This document shows positions 54,476 through 63,789 of a stretch of DNA of 64,000 nucleotides, one piece after another. Position 1 is the first letter of the stretch, and each line of letters opens with the position of its first letter. The notes below the pieces were generated by a model. The model was not told the DNA's origin, ran no database searches, and saw nothing but the letters and a program-made list of their open reading frames with translations. Made by a program: the position numbers and the translations under genes. Source of the stretch: Streptomyces lasiicapitis (GTDB lineage: Bacteria; Actinomycetota; Actinomycetes; Streptomycetales; Streptomycetaceae); NCBI RefSeq assembly GCF_014646335.1, contig NZ_BMNG01000006.1:62001-126000 (forward strand), written 5' to 3'.

Positions 54476-55492
54476 TCAGTGCTCGCTGTCGAGGTGCGCC
54501 ATCTGCGCCTCGGGGTAGCGGGAGCCCGCGGCGGCGCCTGCCGGGACGGCCTGCTCGATGGCGGCGAGGTCGGCGTCGTCGAGCGTCACGTCCAGGGCGC
54601 CGAGGGCCTCGGTGAGGCGGTCGCGGCGGCGGGCGCCGACCAGCGGCACGATCGCGGCGCCGGACTTCGGGCCCTGGGCGAGCACCCAGGCGATGGCGGT
54701 CTGCGCGACGCTCACGCCCTTGTCGTCGGCGATCTTGCGCAGGGCGTCGACGAGGTCCAGGTTGCGCTGGAGGTTCTCGCCCTGGAAGCGGGGGCTGATG
54801 CCGCGGAAGTCGTTCGCGGCGAGCTGCCGGTCGCGGGTGAAGTGGCCGGAGATCAGGCCGCGCGACAGGACGCCGTACGCGGTGACGCCGATGCCGAGCT
54901 CGGCGGCGGTGGGCAGGATCTCGGCCTCGATGCCGCGCGAGATCAGCGAGTACTCGATCTGGAGGTCCGAGATGGGGGCGACGGCGGCGGCCCGGCGCAG
55001 GGTGTCGGCGCCGACCTCCGAGAGCCCGATGTGGCGCACGTGCCCCTTCTCGACCAGCTCGGCGATGGCGCCGACGGTCTCCTCGACCGGCACGTCCGGG
55101 TCCATGCGGGCGATGCGGTAGACGTCGATGTGGTCGACGCCGAGACGCTGCAGGGAGTACGCGGCGAAGTTCTTCACCGCGGCCGGGCGCCCGTCGTAGC
55201 CCGCCCAGCCGCCGTCCGGGTCGCGGAGGGCGCCGAACTTCACGCTGGTGAGGGCCTGTTCGCGGCGGGCGGCGGGGGCGGAGCGCAGGGCCTCGCCGAT
55301 GAGGAGTTCGTTGTGGCCCATCGCGTAGAAGTCGCCGGTGTCGAGGAGCGTGACGCCCGCTTCGAGGGCGGCGTGGATCGTCGCGACGGACTCCGTGCGG
55401 TCGGCCTCGCCGTACAGCGCGGACATGCCCATGCAGCCGAGGCCGAGGGCGGAGGTGGTGGGGCCGGTGGTGCCGAGGTTCAAGGTGCGCAT
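54476..55492 (-). CDS. Aldo/keto reductase
   Basis: 338-residue NADPH-dependent oxidoreductase of the AKR fold. Catalytic Asp50 and Tyr55 (LLDTGDFYAMG) and Lys (LTSVKFG) are present. The usual catalytic His (YYxHRxDP) is replaced by Ala in DVYRIARMDPDVPVEET. NADP site GARRRDRLTEALGAL near the end. ATG 55492 with GGAG upstream; a GTG/TTG-extended frame upstream is not convincing. Preceded by a 13-bp palindrome. Confidence 0.9.
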   Translation of the reverse strand: MRTLNLGTTGPTTSALGLGCMGMSALYGEADRTESVATIHAALEAGVTLLDTGDFYAMGHNELLIGEALRSAPAARREQALTSVKFGALRDPDGGWAGYDGRPAAVKNFAAYSLQRLGVDHIDVYRIARMDPDVPVEETVGAIAELVEKGHVRHIGLSEVGADTLRRAAAVAPISDLQIEYSLISRGIEAEILPTAAELGIGVTAYGVLSRGLISGHFTRDRQLAANDFRGISPRFQGENLQRNLDLVDALRKIADDKGVSVAQTAIAWVLAQGPKSGAAIVPLVGARRRDRLTEALGALDVTLDDADLAAIEQAVPAGAAAGSRYPEAQMAHLDSEH

Positions 55493-55584
55493 GAGGGCTC
55501 CTGGGAGTGTGCTGGGTGGAGGGCGGCGAACGACCGCCGCGACCACGGCGCGCCGGCGCCGTGCCTCCACCATGCACCCTCGAC

Positions 55585-55613
55585 TGACAGATTTCAAGTT
55601 TTGAAATCTGTCA
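55585..55613. promoter_or_regulatory. Perfect 13-bp inverted repeat upstream of aldo/keto reductase
   Basis: TGACAGATTTCAA-GTT-TTGAAATCTGTCA. AT-rich in a GC-rich genome, between the hydrolase stop (55641) and the reductase start (55492). Either an operator (the TTTCAA/TTGAAA core resembles MarR/HxlR-type sites) or a terminator of the hydrolase gene; no T-run follows. Confidence 0.6.
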
Positions 55614-55640
55614 TCTGTAATTTGTAACCCGTGCCTGGCC

Positions 55641-56366
55641 CTACTTCAGGTGGCGGCCGAAGAACCGGTTCGCGTCCTCGCCCTCGAACCATGGGGTGCC
55701 GGTGTGGCCGCCCATGTTGGCGTGCAGTGTCTTTTCCTTGGTGCCGAAGGCGTCGAACAGGTCGAGGGCGCGCTGCCGGGGGTTTCCTTCGTCGTCCCAC
55801 TGCAGCAGGAGCAACAGGGGGACGGTGAGCTGCCGGGCCTCCTCACGCTGGGCTCGGGGTACGTAGCCCCCGGCGAAGAAACCGGCGGCGGCGAGGCGCG
55901 GCTCGATCACCGCGAGCCGGATGCCGAGGGCCATCCACCCCGAGTAGCCGACGGGGCCGCCGATCTCGGGCAGGGCGAGGAGGGCGTCCAGGGTGGTCCG
56001 CCATTCCGGGGCCGCGTTCTCGACCAGCGGGCCGACGAGGGACTCGAAGATCTCATCGACCGGCTCGCCGGCCCGCATCGCCCGGCGGAGTTCGGCGCGG
56101 GCCTGCTCGTCGGCGGCGGAACGGGGACGGTCACCGCACCCGGCGGCGTCGATGGTGGCCACCGCGTAGCCGTACGCCGCGGTGTGCCGGCCCCGAGCCA
56201 CCAGCCGGGCCTGACTCTTGGGCAGGCCGTTGTTGTGGGCCATGAGGATCAGCGGGGCCGGGGTGGGGGACTTGGGCGTCCACAGGACGCCGGGGATCTC
56301 GCCCAGGGTGAATTCGCGTTCCAGGACGCCGTCGTCGAGGCGCTGCTCGGAAGTGAAGTGCAGCAT
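55641..56366 (-). CDS. Alpha/beta hydrolase, dienelactone hydrolase-like
   Basis: 241 residues. Nucleophile Ser in GYSGWMALG (near residue 141), Asp in LLLQWDDEGNPRQ and His in NMGGHTGTPWFEGED form the triad. The oxyanion region is LILMAHNNGLPKS. Cytosolic, no signal peptide. Substrate unknown; possibly an ester or lactone. ATG 56366, 139 bp downstream of the MFS gene stop. Confidence 0.85.
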   Translation of the reverse strand: MLHFTSEQRLDDGVLEREFTLGEIPGVLWTPKSPTPAPLILMAHNNGLPKSQARLVARGRHTAAYGYAVATIDAAGCGDRPRSAADEQARAELRRAMRAGEPVDEIFESLVGPLVENAAPEWRTTLDALLALPEIGGPVGYSGWMALGIRLAVIEPRLAAAGFFAGGYVPRAQREEARQLTVPLLLLLQWDDEGNPRQRALDLFDAFGTKEKTLHANMGGHTGTPWFEGEDANRFFGRHLK

Positions 56367-56505
56367 GGTCGTGCCTTTCGGGAGGGCTCAGTTGCGGCGC
56401 TCCCGGACGACCTATCGCCCGACCGTGACCCCGGAGGGGAGCACCCATGTCGATACAGCGTTCACGGGTACCACCTCCTCGTTCTCTCGCACGGCCTCCG
56501 GAAAT

Positions 56506-57957
56506 CTAGCCGCGGTCGCCGTGGTCCGCCAACAGGTTTTCCTGAGGCAGGCGTTGTGCCGTCCGGCGTGCCGTCTCCCGGGCCCAGCGTCCGCTCGTCA
56601 GCGTGCCGACCACCAGGACCGCCAGGCCGCAGCCCGTGATCACCCACCAGGCGGGTCGGGCGGCCGCCGTGAACCCGGTGGCGTACGAGGACGAGGCGAC
56701 CCCGGAGGCCAGGATCGCGCCGATCACCGCGACGCCGAGGGTCTGGCCGATCTGGCGGCTGGTGGAGGCGACGGCGGCGGCCACGCCCGCCTGGGCGCGG
56801 GGCATGCCGGAGACCGCGGTGTTGGTGATGGGGGCGTTCACGAAGCCGAAGCCCACGCCGAAGAGGATGTAGGCGATCAGGCGGCTGGCGGTCGCGTTCT
56901 CCGCCTCGTACGCCGCGAAGAGCACCCCGGACGCCGTCATCGCCACGCCTGCGATCAGCAGGGACGGGCGGGGGCCGCGGGCGCCGACCAGACGGCCCGA
57001 CAGGGGCGCGCACACCAGCGTCATGGCCGCCATCGGCAGCATCCACAGGCCCGCGTGCAGGGCGTCGAGGCCGCGTACGTCCTGGAGATAGAGGGTGGCG
57101 AGGAAGAGGAAGCCGCCCAGGGCGGCGAAGGCCGCGATCGCGATGACGGTGGCTCCGCTGAACGGCGCCGACTTGAAGAAGCGCAGGTCGATCAGGGGTT
57201 CCTCGCGGCGCGGCTCGTACAGGAGCAGGCCCACCAGCGCGGCTGCCGCCGTCGCCGCGAACGTCATGATCAGGGGGGACGTCCAGCCCGCCGTGGGCGC
57301 CTCGATGATCGCGTATGTGAGGGCGCCGAGCAGGGCGATGACCAGGAGCTGGCCGACCGGGTCGGGGCGGCGCGGCTTCGGCGCGCGGGACTCGGGGACG
57401 TACCGCGCCGTGAGGAACAGTGCCGCGAGGCCCACCGGCAGATTGACCCAGAAGATCGCCCGCCACCCCACCGAGTCCACCAGCACCCCGCCCACCAGCG
57501 GCCCCGCCGCCATGGAGATGCCGACGACGCCGCCCCACACCCCGATGGCGCGGGCCCGCTCGCGCGGCTCGGTGAAGGTGTTGGTGATGATCGACATGGC
57601 GACCGGGTTGAGCATCGAGCCGCCGACCGCCTGGACCATGCGGAACGCCACCAGGCACTCCAGGTTCGGCGCGAGCGAGCACAGCACCGAGCCCAGCGTG
57701 AAGACCAGCAGGCCCGCCTGGAACACCTTGCGGCGCCCGATCCGGTCGGCCGTCGAGCCCGCCAGCATCAGGAACGACGCGAGGACCAGGGTGTACGCGT
57801 CGATCGTCCACTGCATGCCCGAGACACCGGCGTCGAACTCCCGGCCCATCGCGGGCAGCGCCACGTTCAGGATGGTGTTGTCGAGGCTCACGATCAGCAG
57901 GCTCATGCAGCAGATCGCGAGCACGAGTATCCGGTGCCGGTGGCTCAGCTCGGGCAT
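56506..57957 (-). CDS. MFS drug-efflux transporter (EmrB/QacA type)
   Basis: 483 residues, about 14 membrane segments. LIVSLDNTILNVALPAMGREFD (TM1) and LAGSTADRIGRRKVFQ (motif A) are clear; VVGISMAAGPLVGGVLVDSVGWRAIFWVN holds motif C. Ends LPQENLLADHGDRG. ATG 57957. Tandem with a second MFS gene on the same strand 66 bp upstream. Substrate unknown. Confidence 0.9.
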   Translation of the reverse strand: MPELSHRHRILVLAICCMSLLIVSLDNTILNVALPAMGREFDAGVSGMQWTIDAYTLVLASFLMLAGSTADRIGRRKVFQAGLLVFTLGSVLCSLAPNLECLVAFRMVQAVGGSMLNPVAMSIITNTFTEPRERARAIGVWGGVVGISMAAGPLVGGVLVDSVGWRAIFWVNLPVGLAALFLTARYVPESRAPKPRRPDPVGQLLVIALLGALTYAIIEAPTAGWTSPLIMTFAATAAAALVGLLLYEPRREEPLIDLRFFKSAPFSGATVIAIAAFAALGGFLFLATLYLQDVRGLDALHAGLWMLPMAAMTLVCAPLSGRLVGARGPRPSLLIAGVAMTASGVLFAAYEAENATASRLIAYILFGVGFGFVNAPITNTAVSGMPRAQAGVAAAVASTSRQIGQTLGVAVIGAILASGVASSSYATGFTAAARPAWWVITGCGLAVLVVGTLTSGRWARETARRTAQRLPQENLLADHGDRG

Positions 57958-58023
57958 ACAGCCGACGGTATCCCCATGCGGGGTACGTCGCCTCGGCCGA
58001 GTACGTCCGCGCGGTACGTCGCC

Positions 58024-59466
58024 TCAGCCGAGGTCGCGCGGCAGCCGCAGGCTCAGCGCCGCGAGGCCCAGGAGCCCCGCGAGCTGGACGGCGAGGACCG
58101 TCGCGAAGGCCTCGCGCAGGCCGATGCCCGAGTCCAGGGCCAGGAACAGCGAGCCGAGCGTCGCCACGCCCACCGCCAGGCAGGACTGCTGGGCCGTCGC
58201 GGCGAGCCCGCTGCCCGCGCCCGCCCGCGCGGCCGGCACGGCGGACAGCAGGATCCGGAAGTACAGCGGGAGCTGAATGCCCTGGCCGAAGCCGCACAGC
58301 GCCAGGCCCGGCGCCAGCGTCAGTGGGGTGAGCGCCGACCACGGGGCCCACAGCACGGTCAGGGCGAGGACGGCGACGCCCGTGCCGTGCACCAGCGCGC
58401 ACAGGGTCAGGGCCCGGCTGCCAAGGCGGTTCACCAGGCGCGGCGCGAGCAGCGACGCCGTGAACTGGGCGATGCCCATCGGGATCAGGGTCAGGCCCGC
58501 CTTGAGGGCGCCGTACCCGAGACCGTGCTGAAGCGTCACCGCGCTCACGAACATCCAGCCGCTGAACCCGATGAAGACGGGCACCCCGATGAGCAGCCCT
58601 CGGCGGACGCCCGGCTCCCGCATCAGGGACGGCGGAAGCAGCGGACTGCCGCCGCCCGCCTCCGCCCGCCGCTCCACTACGGCGAACGCCCACATCAGGA
58701 AGGGCGCGGCGACGAGGACGAGGACCGACCAGAGCGGCCAGCCCGCGGCCCGGCCCTCGGTGAGCGGCAGCAGGAACGCGGTCAGGCCGGCCGCGAACAG
58801 GACCGTCCCGGCGAGGTCGCCGCGCGCCGGACGCTCCGCCCGGCTGTCCGGCACCGCGCGCACCGCGAACACCAGGGCGAGCGCGGCCACCGGCACGTTC
58901 ACCAGGAACACCATGCGCCAGCCCGTGCCCGCCAGGTCGGCGGCCACCAGGACGCCGCCGAGTATCTGCCCGAGCACCATGGAGACCCCGCCCACGGAGC
59001 CGTACAGCGAGACGGCACGCGCGCGCCGCTCCCCGCTGGTCGTCGCGTGGATGGTGGCGAGCACCTGCGGCAGCATCAGCGCGGACGCGGCGCCCTGCGC
59101 CACCCGCGCCGCCACCAGCCACCACGCCGTCGGGGCGAGCCCGCACGCCAGCGAGGTAAGACCGAAGGCGGCGACGCCCCACAGGAACAGCGTCCGGCGG
59201 CCGTGCGTGTCGCCGAGCCGGCCACCGAGCACGAGCAGCACGGCGTACGCGACGGCGTAGCCCGCGACCACCATCTCCAGGGTGGCGGCGGGGGCGTTCA
59301 GATCGGCCTCGATGTCGGACAGAGCGACGTTGACGACGAAGAAGTCGATCATCGGCAGGGCCGCGCCGAGGAGGATGGTGAGGAGGCCGAGGGGGGTGAG
59401 GGCGGTGGGGGCGGAGGTGGGGTGGATGCGGGAGCCAGGCTTGAGGGCGTTGTTCGTGAGGGTCAC
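58024..59466 (-). CDS. MFS transporter
   Basis: 480 residues, about 14 membrane segments. ALPMIDFFVVNVALSDIEADLN (TM1) and LGGRLGDTHGRRTLFLWG (motif A) place it in the DHA2 group. GTG start at 59466. Divergent from the second MmyB-like regulator 84 bp away, so it is the probable target. Substrate unknown. Confidence 0.88.
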   Translation of the reverse strand: MTLTNNALKPGSRIHPTSAPTALTPLGLLTILLGAALPMIDFFVVNVALSDIEADLNAPAATLEMVVAGYAVAYAVLLVLGGRLGDTHGRRTLFLWGVAAFGLTSLACGLAPTAWWLVAARVAQGAASALMLPQVLATIHATTSGERRARAVSLYGSVGGVSMVLGQILGGVLVAADLAGTGWRMVFLVNVPVAALALVFAVRAVPDSRAERPARGDLAGTVLFAAGLTAFLLPLTEGRAAGWPLWSVLVLVAAPFLMWAFAVVERRAEAGGGSPLLPPSLMREPGVRRGLLIGVPVFIGFSGWMFVSAVTLQHGLGYGALKAGLTLIPMGIAQFTASLLAPRLVNRLGSRALTLCALVHGTGVAVLALTVLWAPWSALTPLTLAPGLALCGFGQGIQLPLYFRILLSAVPAARAGAGSGLAATAQQSCLAVGVATLGSLFLALDSGIGLREAFATVLAVQLAGLLGLAALSLRLPRDLG

Positions 59467-59496
59467 GGGTACGACGATGAGCGCTCCCCCTAGGGG

Positions 59497-59531
59497 GGTA
59501 CCAGAGTGTCTTTATCCTGGTACCAGGCGCA
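59497..59531. promoter_or_regulatory. Candidate MmyB operator, second module
   Basis: GGTACCAG occurs at 59497-59504 and 59519-59526, 22 bp apart. The second is part of the 12-bp palindrome CCTGGTACCAGG (59516-59527) and of ACCAGGCGCA (59522-59531). The latter matches the first module's site at 12954-12963 and lies 19-20 bp from the regulator start in both. Confidence 0.55.
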
Positions 59532-59550
59532 CCTGGCAACGGGGTGAGCG

Positions 59551-60459
59551 GTGCGGCAGCCTGGTGGTGTGACCGTCACCGCAGAGCCCGCAGTCGCAGC
59601 GGCCCCCGCAGGAGCCGCGGCAGCCGCCCCCGACATCCGCCGCCAGGAGCTCGCCGCCTTCCTGCGCAGCCGCCGCGAGCGCATCTCGCCGGAGCAGGTG
59701 GGACTCGTGCGCGGGGGCCGGCGCCGTACGCCCGGCCTGCGCCGCGAGGAGGTCGCGCAGCTCTCCGCCGTCGGCGTCACCTGGTACACGTGGCTGGAGC
59801 AGGGCCGGGCCATCCGGGTCTCCGCGCAGGTCCTGGACGCCATCGCCCGCGCGCTCCTCATGGACCCGACCGAGCGCGGCCACCTCTTCGTCCTCGCGGG
59901 CGTCATCGACCAGCGCCCCGACTACGACTGCCCGCTCCTCTCCCCGACCGCGCTGCGCCTGATGCACACCATCGCGCCCTATCCGGCCACCCTCCAGAAC
60001 GCCCGCTACGACGTCCTCGCCCACAACCGCCCCTTCGCCCAGGTCTTCGGCGAGCTGACCGAACTGCCGCCGCGCGAGCGCAACTGCCTGTGGCTGCTCA
60101 CCACCAGCACGCACTGGCGCGAGACGTTCCTCGACCGGGACGAGATGCTGGCCGATCTGATCGCCAAGTACCGCGCGGGCATGGCCGAGCACGTGGCCGA
60201 GCCCGCCTGGAAGGAGCGGCTCGACGGGCTGCTCGCCGAGTCGGCGGAGTTCCGCGAGCTGTGGGAGCGGCACGAGGTCGCGACGATGTCGCCGCACGTC
60301 AAGCGGTACCGGCACCCCGAGGTGGGGCTGCTGCGCCTGGAGCACCGCAACCTGTGGATGGCCCCGCAGCCGCAGGCGCACCGCCTCGTGGCGTACGTCC
60401 CCGCCGACGAGGAGACCGAGCGGGCGCTCGGGCGGCTGGCGGAGCTGTCCGGGGAGTGA
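59551..60459 (+). CDS. XRE-family HTH regulator with MmyB-like ligand domain
   Basis: 302 residues. Ala-rich lead, then RRQELAAFLRSRRERISPEQVGL and RRRTPGLRREEVAQLSAVGVTWYTWLEQGRAIRVS (HTH, about 28-105). The MmyB domain follows. GTG 59551; GTG 59569 is an alternative. Divergent from an MFS exporter, repeating the design at 11.4-13.9 kb. Ligand unknown; MmyB-like domains are known to bind fatty-acid-like molecules. Confidence 0.9.
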   Translation: MRQPGGVTVTAEPAVAAAPAGAAAAAPDIRRQELAAFLRSRRERISPEQVGLVRGGRRRTPGLRREEVAQLSAVGVTWYTWLEQGRAIRVSAQVLDAIARALLMDPTERGHLFVLAGVIDQRPDYDCPLLSPTALRLMHTIAPYPATLQNARYDVLAHNRPFAQVFGELTELPPRERNCLWLLTTSTHWRETFLDRDEMLADLIAKYRAGMAEHVAEPAWKERLDGLLAESAEFRELWERHEVATMSPHVKRYRHPEVGLLRLEHRNLWMAPQPQAHRLVAYVPADEETERALGRLAELSGE

Positions 60460-60512
60460 GGGACAATGGAGGCTTGCCCCCTTCTTCTCGTACGTTCCCG
60501 GAGACCCGCCCG

Positions 60513-61694
60513 ATGTCCCAGCCCACGCAGTCGCCGTCGCTGTCGGCACAGTCGGTACTGTCAGGACTGCCTGCACTGTCGATTGGTCCGCACGCTGTGC
60601 GGCCGCCCGTCGTGCTCGCGCCCATGGCCGGGATCACGAACGCGCCGTTCCGGACGCTGTGCCGGGAGTTCAGCGGCGGCAAGGGTCTCTTCGTCAGCGA
60701 GATGATCACGACGCGCGCCCTGGTGGAGCGCAACGAGAAGACCATGCAGCTGATCCACTTCGACGCGAGCGAGACGCCGCGCTCGATCCAGCTGTACGGC
60801 GTGGACCCCGCCACCGTCGGCAAGGCCGTCCGCATGATCGCGGAGGAGGGCCTGGCCGACCACATCGACCTGAACTTCGGCTGCCCGGTCCCCAAGGTGA
60901 CCCGCAAGGGCGGCGGCTCGGCGCTGCCGTACAAGCGGCCGCTGCTGCGGGCGATCCTGAAGGAGGCCGTGAGCGGCGCCGGGGACCTGCCCGTGACGAT
61001 GAAGATGCGCAAGGGCATCGACGACGACCACATCACGTTCCTGGACGCCGGGCGGATCGCCGTCGAGGAGGGCGTCACGGCGATCGCCCTGCACGGGCGG
61101 ACTGCGGCGCAGCACTACGGCGGCACGGCGGACTGGGACGCGATCGCCCGCCTCAAGGAGCACGTCCCGGAGATCCCGGTGCTCGGCAACGGCGACATCT
61201 GGTCGGCGGCGGACGCGGTGCGGATGATGCGCGAGACCGGGTGCGACGGGGTGGTCGTGGGGCGCGGGTGCCTCGGGCGGCCGTGGCTCTTCGGCGACCT
61301 GGTGGCCGCGTTCGAGGGGACGGGGGCGCCCGCGGCTCCCTCGCTGCGGGAGGTTTCCGCCGTCATGCTGCGGCATGCCACCCTGCTCGGCGAGTGGATC
61401 GGGGACGAGGCGCGGGGCGTCATCGACTTCCGCAAGCACGTCGCCTGGTACCTGAAGGGCTTCGCGGTCGGTTCCGAGATGCGCAAGCGCCTCGCGATCA
61501 CGTCCTCGCTGGCCGAACTCGAGGACGGCCTCGGCGAGTTGGACCTCGACCAGGACTGGCCGGCCGGCGCCGACGGCCCGCGCGGCCGCACGTCCGGCAA
61601 CAACCGCGTGGTCCTGCCGGACGGCTGGCTCAAGGACCCGTACGACTGCGCGGGCATCTCGGCGGACGCGGAACTGGACACGTCGGGCGGCTGA
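60513..61694 (+). CDS. dus: tRNA-dihydrouridine synthase
   Basis: 393-residue FMN enzyme reducing uridine to dihydrouridine in tRNA. VLAPMAGITNAPFRTLCREF (FMN/start motif), LNFGCPVPKVTRKGGGSAL with the catalytic Cys, MRKGIDDDH, ALHGRTAAQHYGG and VVVGRGCLGRPWLF are all typical. ATG 60513. A CTGTC-rich stretch encodes the variable N-terminal ~25 residues. Confidence 0.95.
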   Translation: MSQPTQSPSLSAQSVLSGLPALSIGPHAVRPPVVLAPMAGITNAPFRTLCREFSGGKGLFVSEMITTRALVERNEKTMQLIHFDASETPRSIQLYGVDPATVGKAVRMIAEEGLADHIDLNFGCPVPKVTRKGGGSALPYKRPLLRAILKEAVSGAGDLPVTMKMRKGIDDDHITFLDAGRIAVEEGVTAIALHGRTAAQHYGGTADWDAIARLKEHVPEIPVLGNGDIWSAADAVRMMRETGCDGVVVGRGCLGRPWLFGDLVAAFEGTGAPAAPSLREVSAVMLRHATLLGEWIGDEARGVIDFRKHVAWYLKGFAVGSEMRKRLAITSSLAELEDGLGELDLDQDWPAGADGPRGRTSGNNRVVLPDGWLKDPYDCAGISADAELDTSGG

Positions 61695-61725
61695 CGCCGC
61701 AGGTGGCCTGCCCCCGGGGACACGG

Positions 61726-63789
61726 TTACGCCCCGCCCACCGCCGTGAGCAGCGCCAGCGGGGCCGCCGCCGAGCGGGACTCGCGTACGCAGGCGTGGGG
61801 GTAGGGGACGGGCGCGGGGTACGCCTCCCGCTCGTACCCCGCGAGTACTTCGGGGAGGCGGCCCGCCGCCGTGGTCGCCGCGTCCACGAGGGCGTGGGCG
61901 ACGGTGCGGGCCTCGTCGTGGAGGCCGTAGCGGGCCAGGCCGAGGGTGATGAGGGCGTTGTCGTGGGGCCAGACGGAGCCCCGGTGGTAGGAGAGCGGGT
62001 GGTACGCCCCCTGCCCGGCGGCGATCGTACGGACGCCCCAGCCCGAGAAGAAGTCCGGTTCGAGCAGGCGGCGGCCCACCGCCTCGCCGTACTCCTTGTC
62101 GAGCAGCCCCGACCAGAGCAGGTGCCCCGCGTCGGAGGCGAGCGCGTCGACCTGCCCGCCGTTCCCGTCGAGCGCGAGCGCGGGGAACGAGCGCGCGGGC
62201 ATCCAGAAGTCCCGCTGGAAGCGGTCGCGGAGGTCGGCGGCGGTCTGCGCGAGCAGGGCCGCATACACCTCGTCGTCCCACACCGTGCGCGCGAGCCACG
62301 CCGTGCGCCGCAACGCGTCGTACGCGTACCCCTGCGCGCCCGCGGCCATCACGGGACCGAGCGCCCGCGTCCCGTCGGCGTCGCAGATCGCGCCGGGGGA
62401 GTCCTTCCAGTTCTGGTTGGCGAGGCCGCCCTCGTCCGCGCGGTAGACGAGGTAGCCGCGCGAGGTGAGCCCGCCGTGGTCCAGCATCCAGCCGACAGCG
62501 GCCCGCGCGTGCGGCTGCAGGCGCCGGGCCAGGGCGGTGTCGCCGGTCTGTTCGGTGTACGCGCCGAGCAGTACGAGGAACAGCGGGGTGGCGTCCACCG
62601 AGCCGTAGTACCGCCCGAAGGGGACCTGTCCGAAGTGCGCGAGCTCGCCGTGCCGCACCTCGTGCACGATCTTGCCGGGCTGGGCGACGCGCCCCTCGGT
62701 GTGCTCGGTCGCCTGCGTCGCGGCGAGCGCGGGCAGCGTCGCGGCGGCCAGGCGCGGCAGGTACGGCAGTGCGAACAGGGAGGTCAGCAGGGCGTCGCGG
62801 CCGAGCAGCGTGAGGAACCACGGCACGCCCGCCGCGGGCACGCTCAGCTCCTCGCCGTCGGGCCCGCGCGCGGGTACCTGGAGCGAGGCGAGGTCGGCGA
62901 GGCCGCGCGTACAGGCCGCGGCCAGCTCGGGCCAGCCCGTGGGCGGGGTCACGGCGGACGTGAACTCCCGCTCTGCCTCGGCGAGTTGGGCCAGGGCCGC
63001 ACCGGGGGAGCGCGGCGGGGCGGGGCGCGGCGGCGCGCCGTGCGGCCCGGCCGTGACGGTCAGGGCCATGTCGGCCGACCCGTGCGCGTCCAGCTCCAGC
63101 GTCCACACCAGGCGGCGGGCGCCGGTGCCGGTCTCCTCGACGGCGTCCGGGGCGGGCTCGGAGGTGACGGCGGTGCGGGCGATCCAGTCGCCACGGCGGT
63201 AGCCGAACTCGACGCCTTCCGGGCGGGGTTGGGCGGGTCCGCCGTGAGGGGCGCGCCCGCTGGTCCCGGGGCGGGTGCGGATTTCGGCCCTGGGGCCGTC
63301 GGCGTCGGCCGTCAGCACCCGCCGCGACCTCACCGCCCCCGTCTTGGCGTACGTACGGTGGTCCGAGCGCAGCTCGAACTGGTCGGTGAAGTCCGCGTCG
63401 GCGGTCACCGCGAGCCGCAGCGTCGTCGGCACCGGGCGGTTGCTGGTGATGCGCAGGGCCTCCACCAACGCGCCGTCGACGACGGCCTGTTCGCGGAAGA
63501 GCGTGTATGCGGGCGGCTCCTGGCGGCCGCCGCGCGGCACGAGGACGCAGCGCGCCACGCCGGTGTCGGTGCCCGGGGCCGAGGTGCCCGCCGCGGAGGC
63601 GGTCACCGGTGTGAGCACCTCGGGGACGGCGCCGTCCACCGTGAGCTGCCAGCGGCTCAGGTGCCGTGCGTCGCGCACGAACAGCCCGTCCGGGGCGGTG
63701 CCGCCGGGCACGCCCCGGATGTCGCCGCCCGCGCCCACTGCCGCGAACGTCGCGCCGTGCACGAGCAGTTGATGATGCCGGTCACTCAT
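61726..63789 (-). CDS. Amylo-alpha-1,6-glucosidase / glycogen-debranching-type glycosidase
   Basis: 687 residues. The N-terminal GDE_N_bis domain (HGATFAAVGAGGDIRG, then LFVRDARHLSRWQLTVDG) is followed by an (alpha/alpha)6 barrel: WFLTLLGRDALLTSLFALPYLPRL, VHEVRHGELAHFGQVPFGRYYGSVDATPLF and NQNWKDSPGAICDADG. Likely acts on alpha-glucans or trehalose-type sugars; exact substrate unclear. Overlaps the preceding glycosidase gene by 8 bp (ATGAGTGA), so coupled. Confidence 0.87.
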   Translation of the reverse strand: MSDRHHQLLVHGATFAAVGAGGDIRGVPGGTAPDGLFVRDARHLSRWQLTVDGAVPEVLTPVTASAAGTSAPGTDTGVARCVLVPRGGRQEPPAYTLFREQAVVDGALVEALRITSNRPVPTTLRLAVTADADFTDQFELRSDHRTYAKTGAVRSRRVLTADADGPRAEIRTRPGTSGRAPHGGPAQPRPEGVEFGYRRGDWIARTAVTSEPAPDAVEETGTGARRLVWTLELDAHGSADMALTVTAGPHGAPPRPAPPRSPGAALAQLAEAEREFTSAVTPPTGWPELAAACTRGLADLASLQVPARGPDGEELSVPAAGVPWFLTLLGRDALLTSLFALPYLPRLAAATLPALAATQATEHTEGRVAQPGKIVHEVRHGELAHFGQVPFGRYYGSVDATPLFLVLLGAYTEQTGDTALARRLQPHARAAVGWMLDHGGLTSRGYLVYRADEGGLANQNWKDSPGAICDADGTRALGPVMAAGAQGYAYDALRRTAWLARTVWDDEVYAALLAQTAADLRDRFQRDFWMPARSFPALALDGNGGQVDALASDAGHLLWSGLLDKEYGEAVGRRLLEPDFFSGWGVRTIAAGQGAYHPLSYHRGSVWPHDNALITLGLARYGLHDEARTVAHALVDAATTAAGRLPEVLAGYEREAYPAPVPYPHACVRESRSAAAPLALLTAVGGA

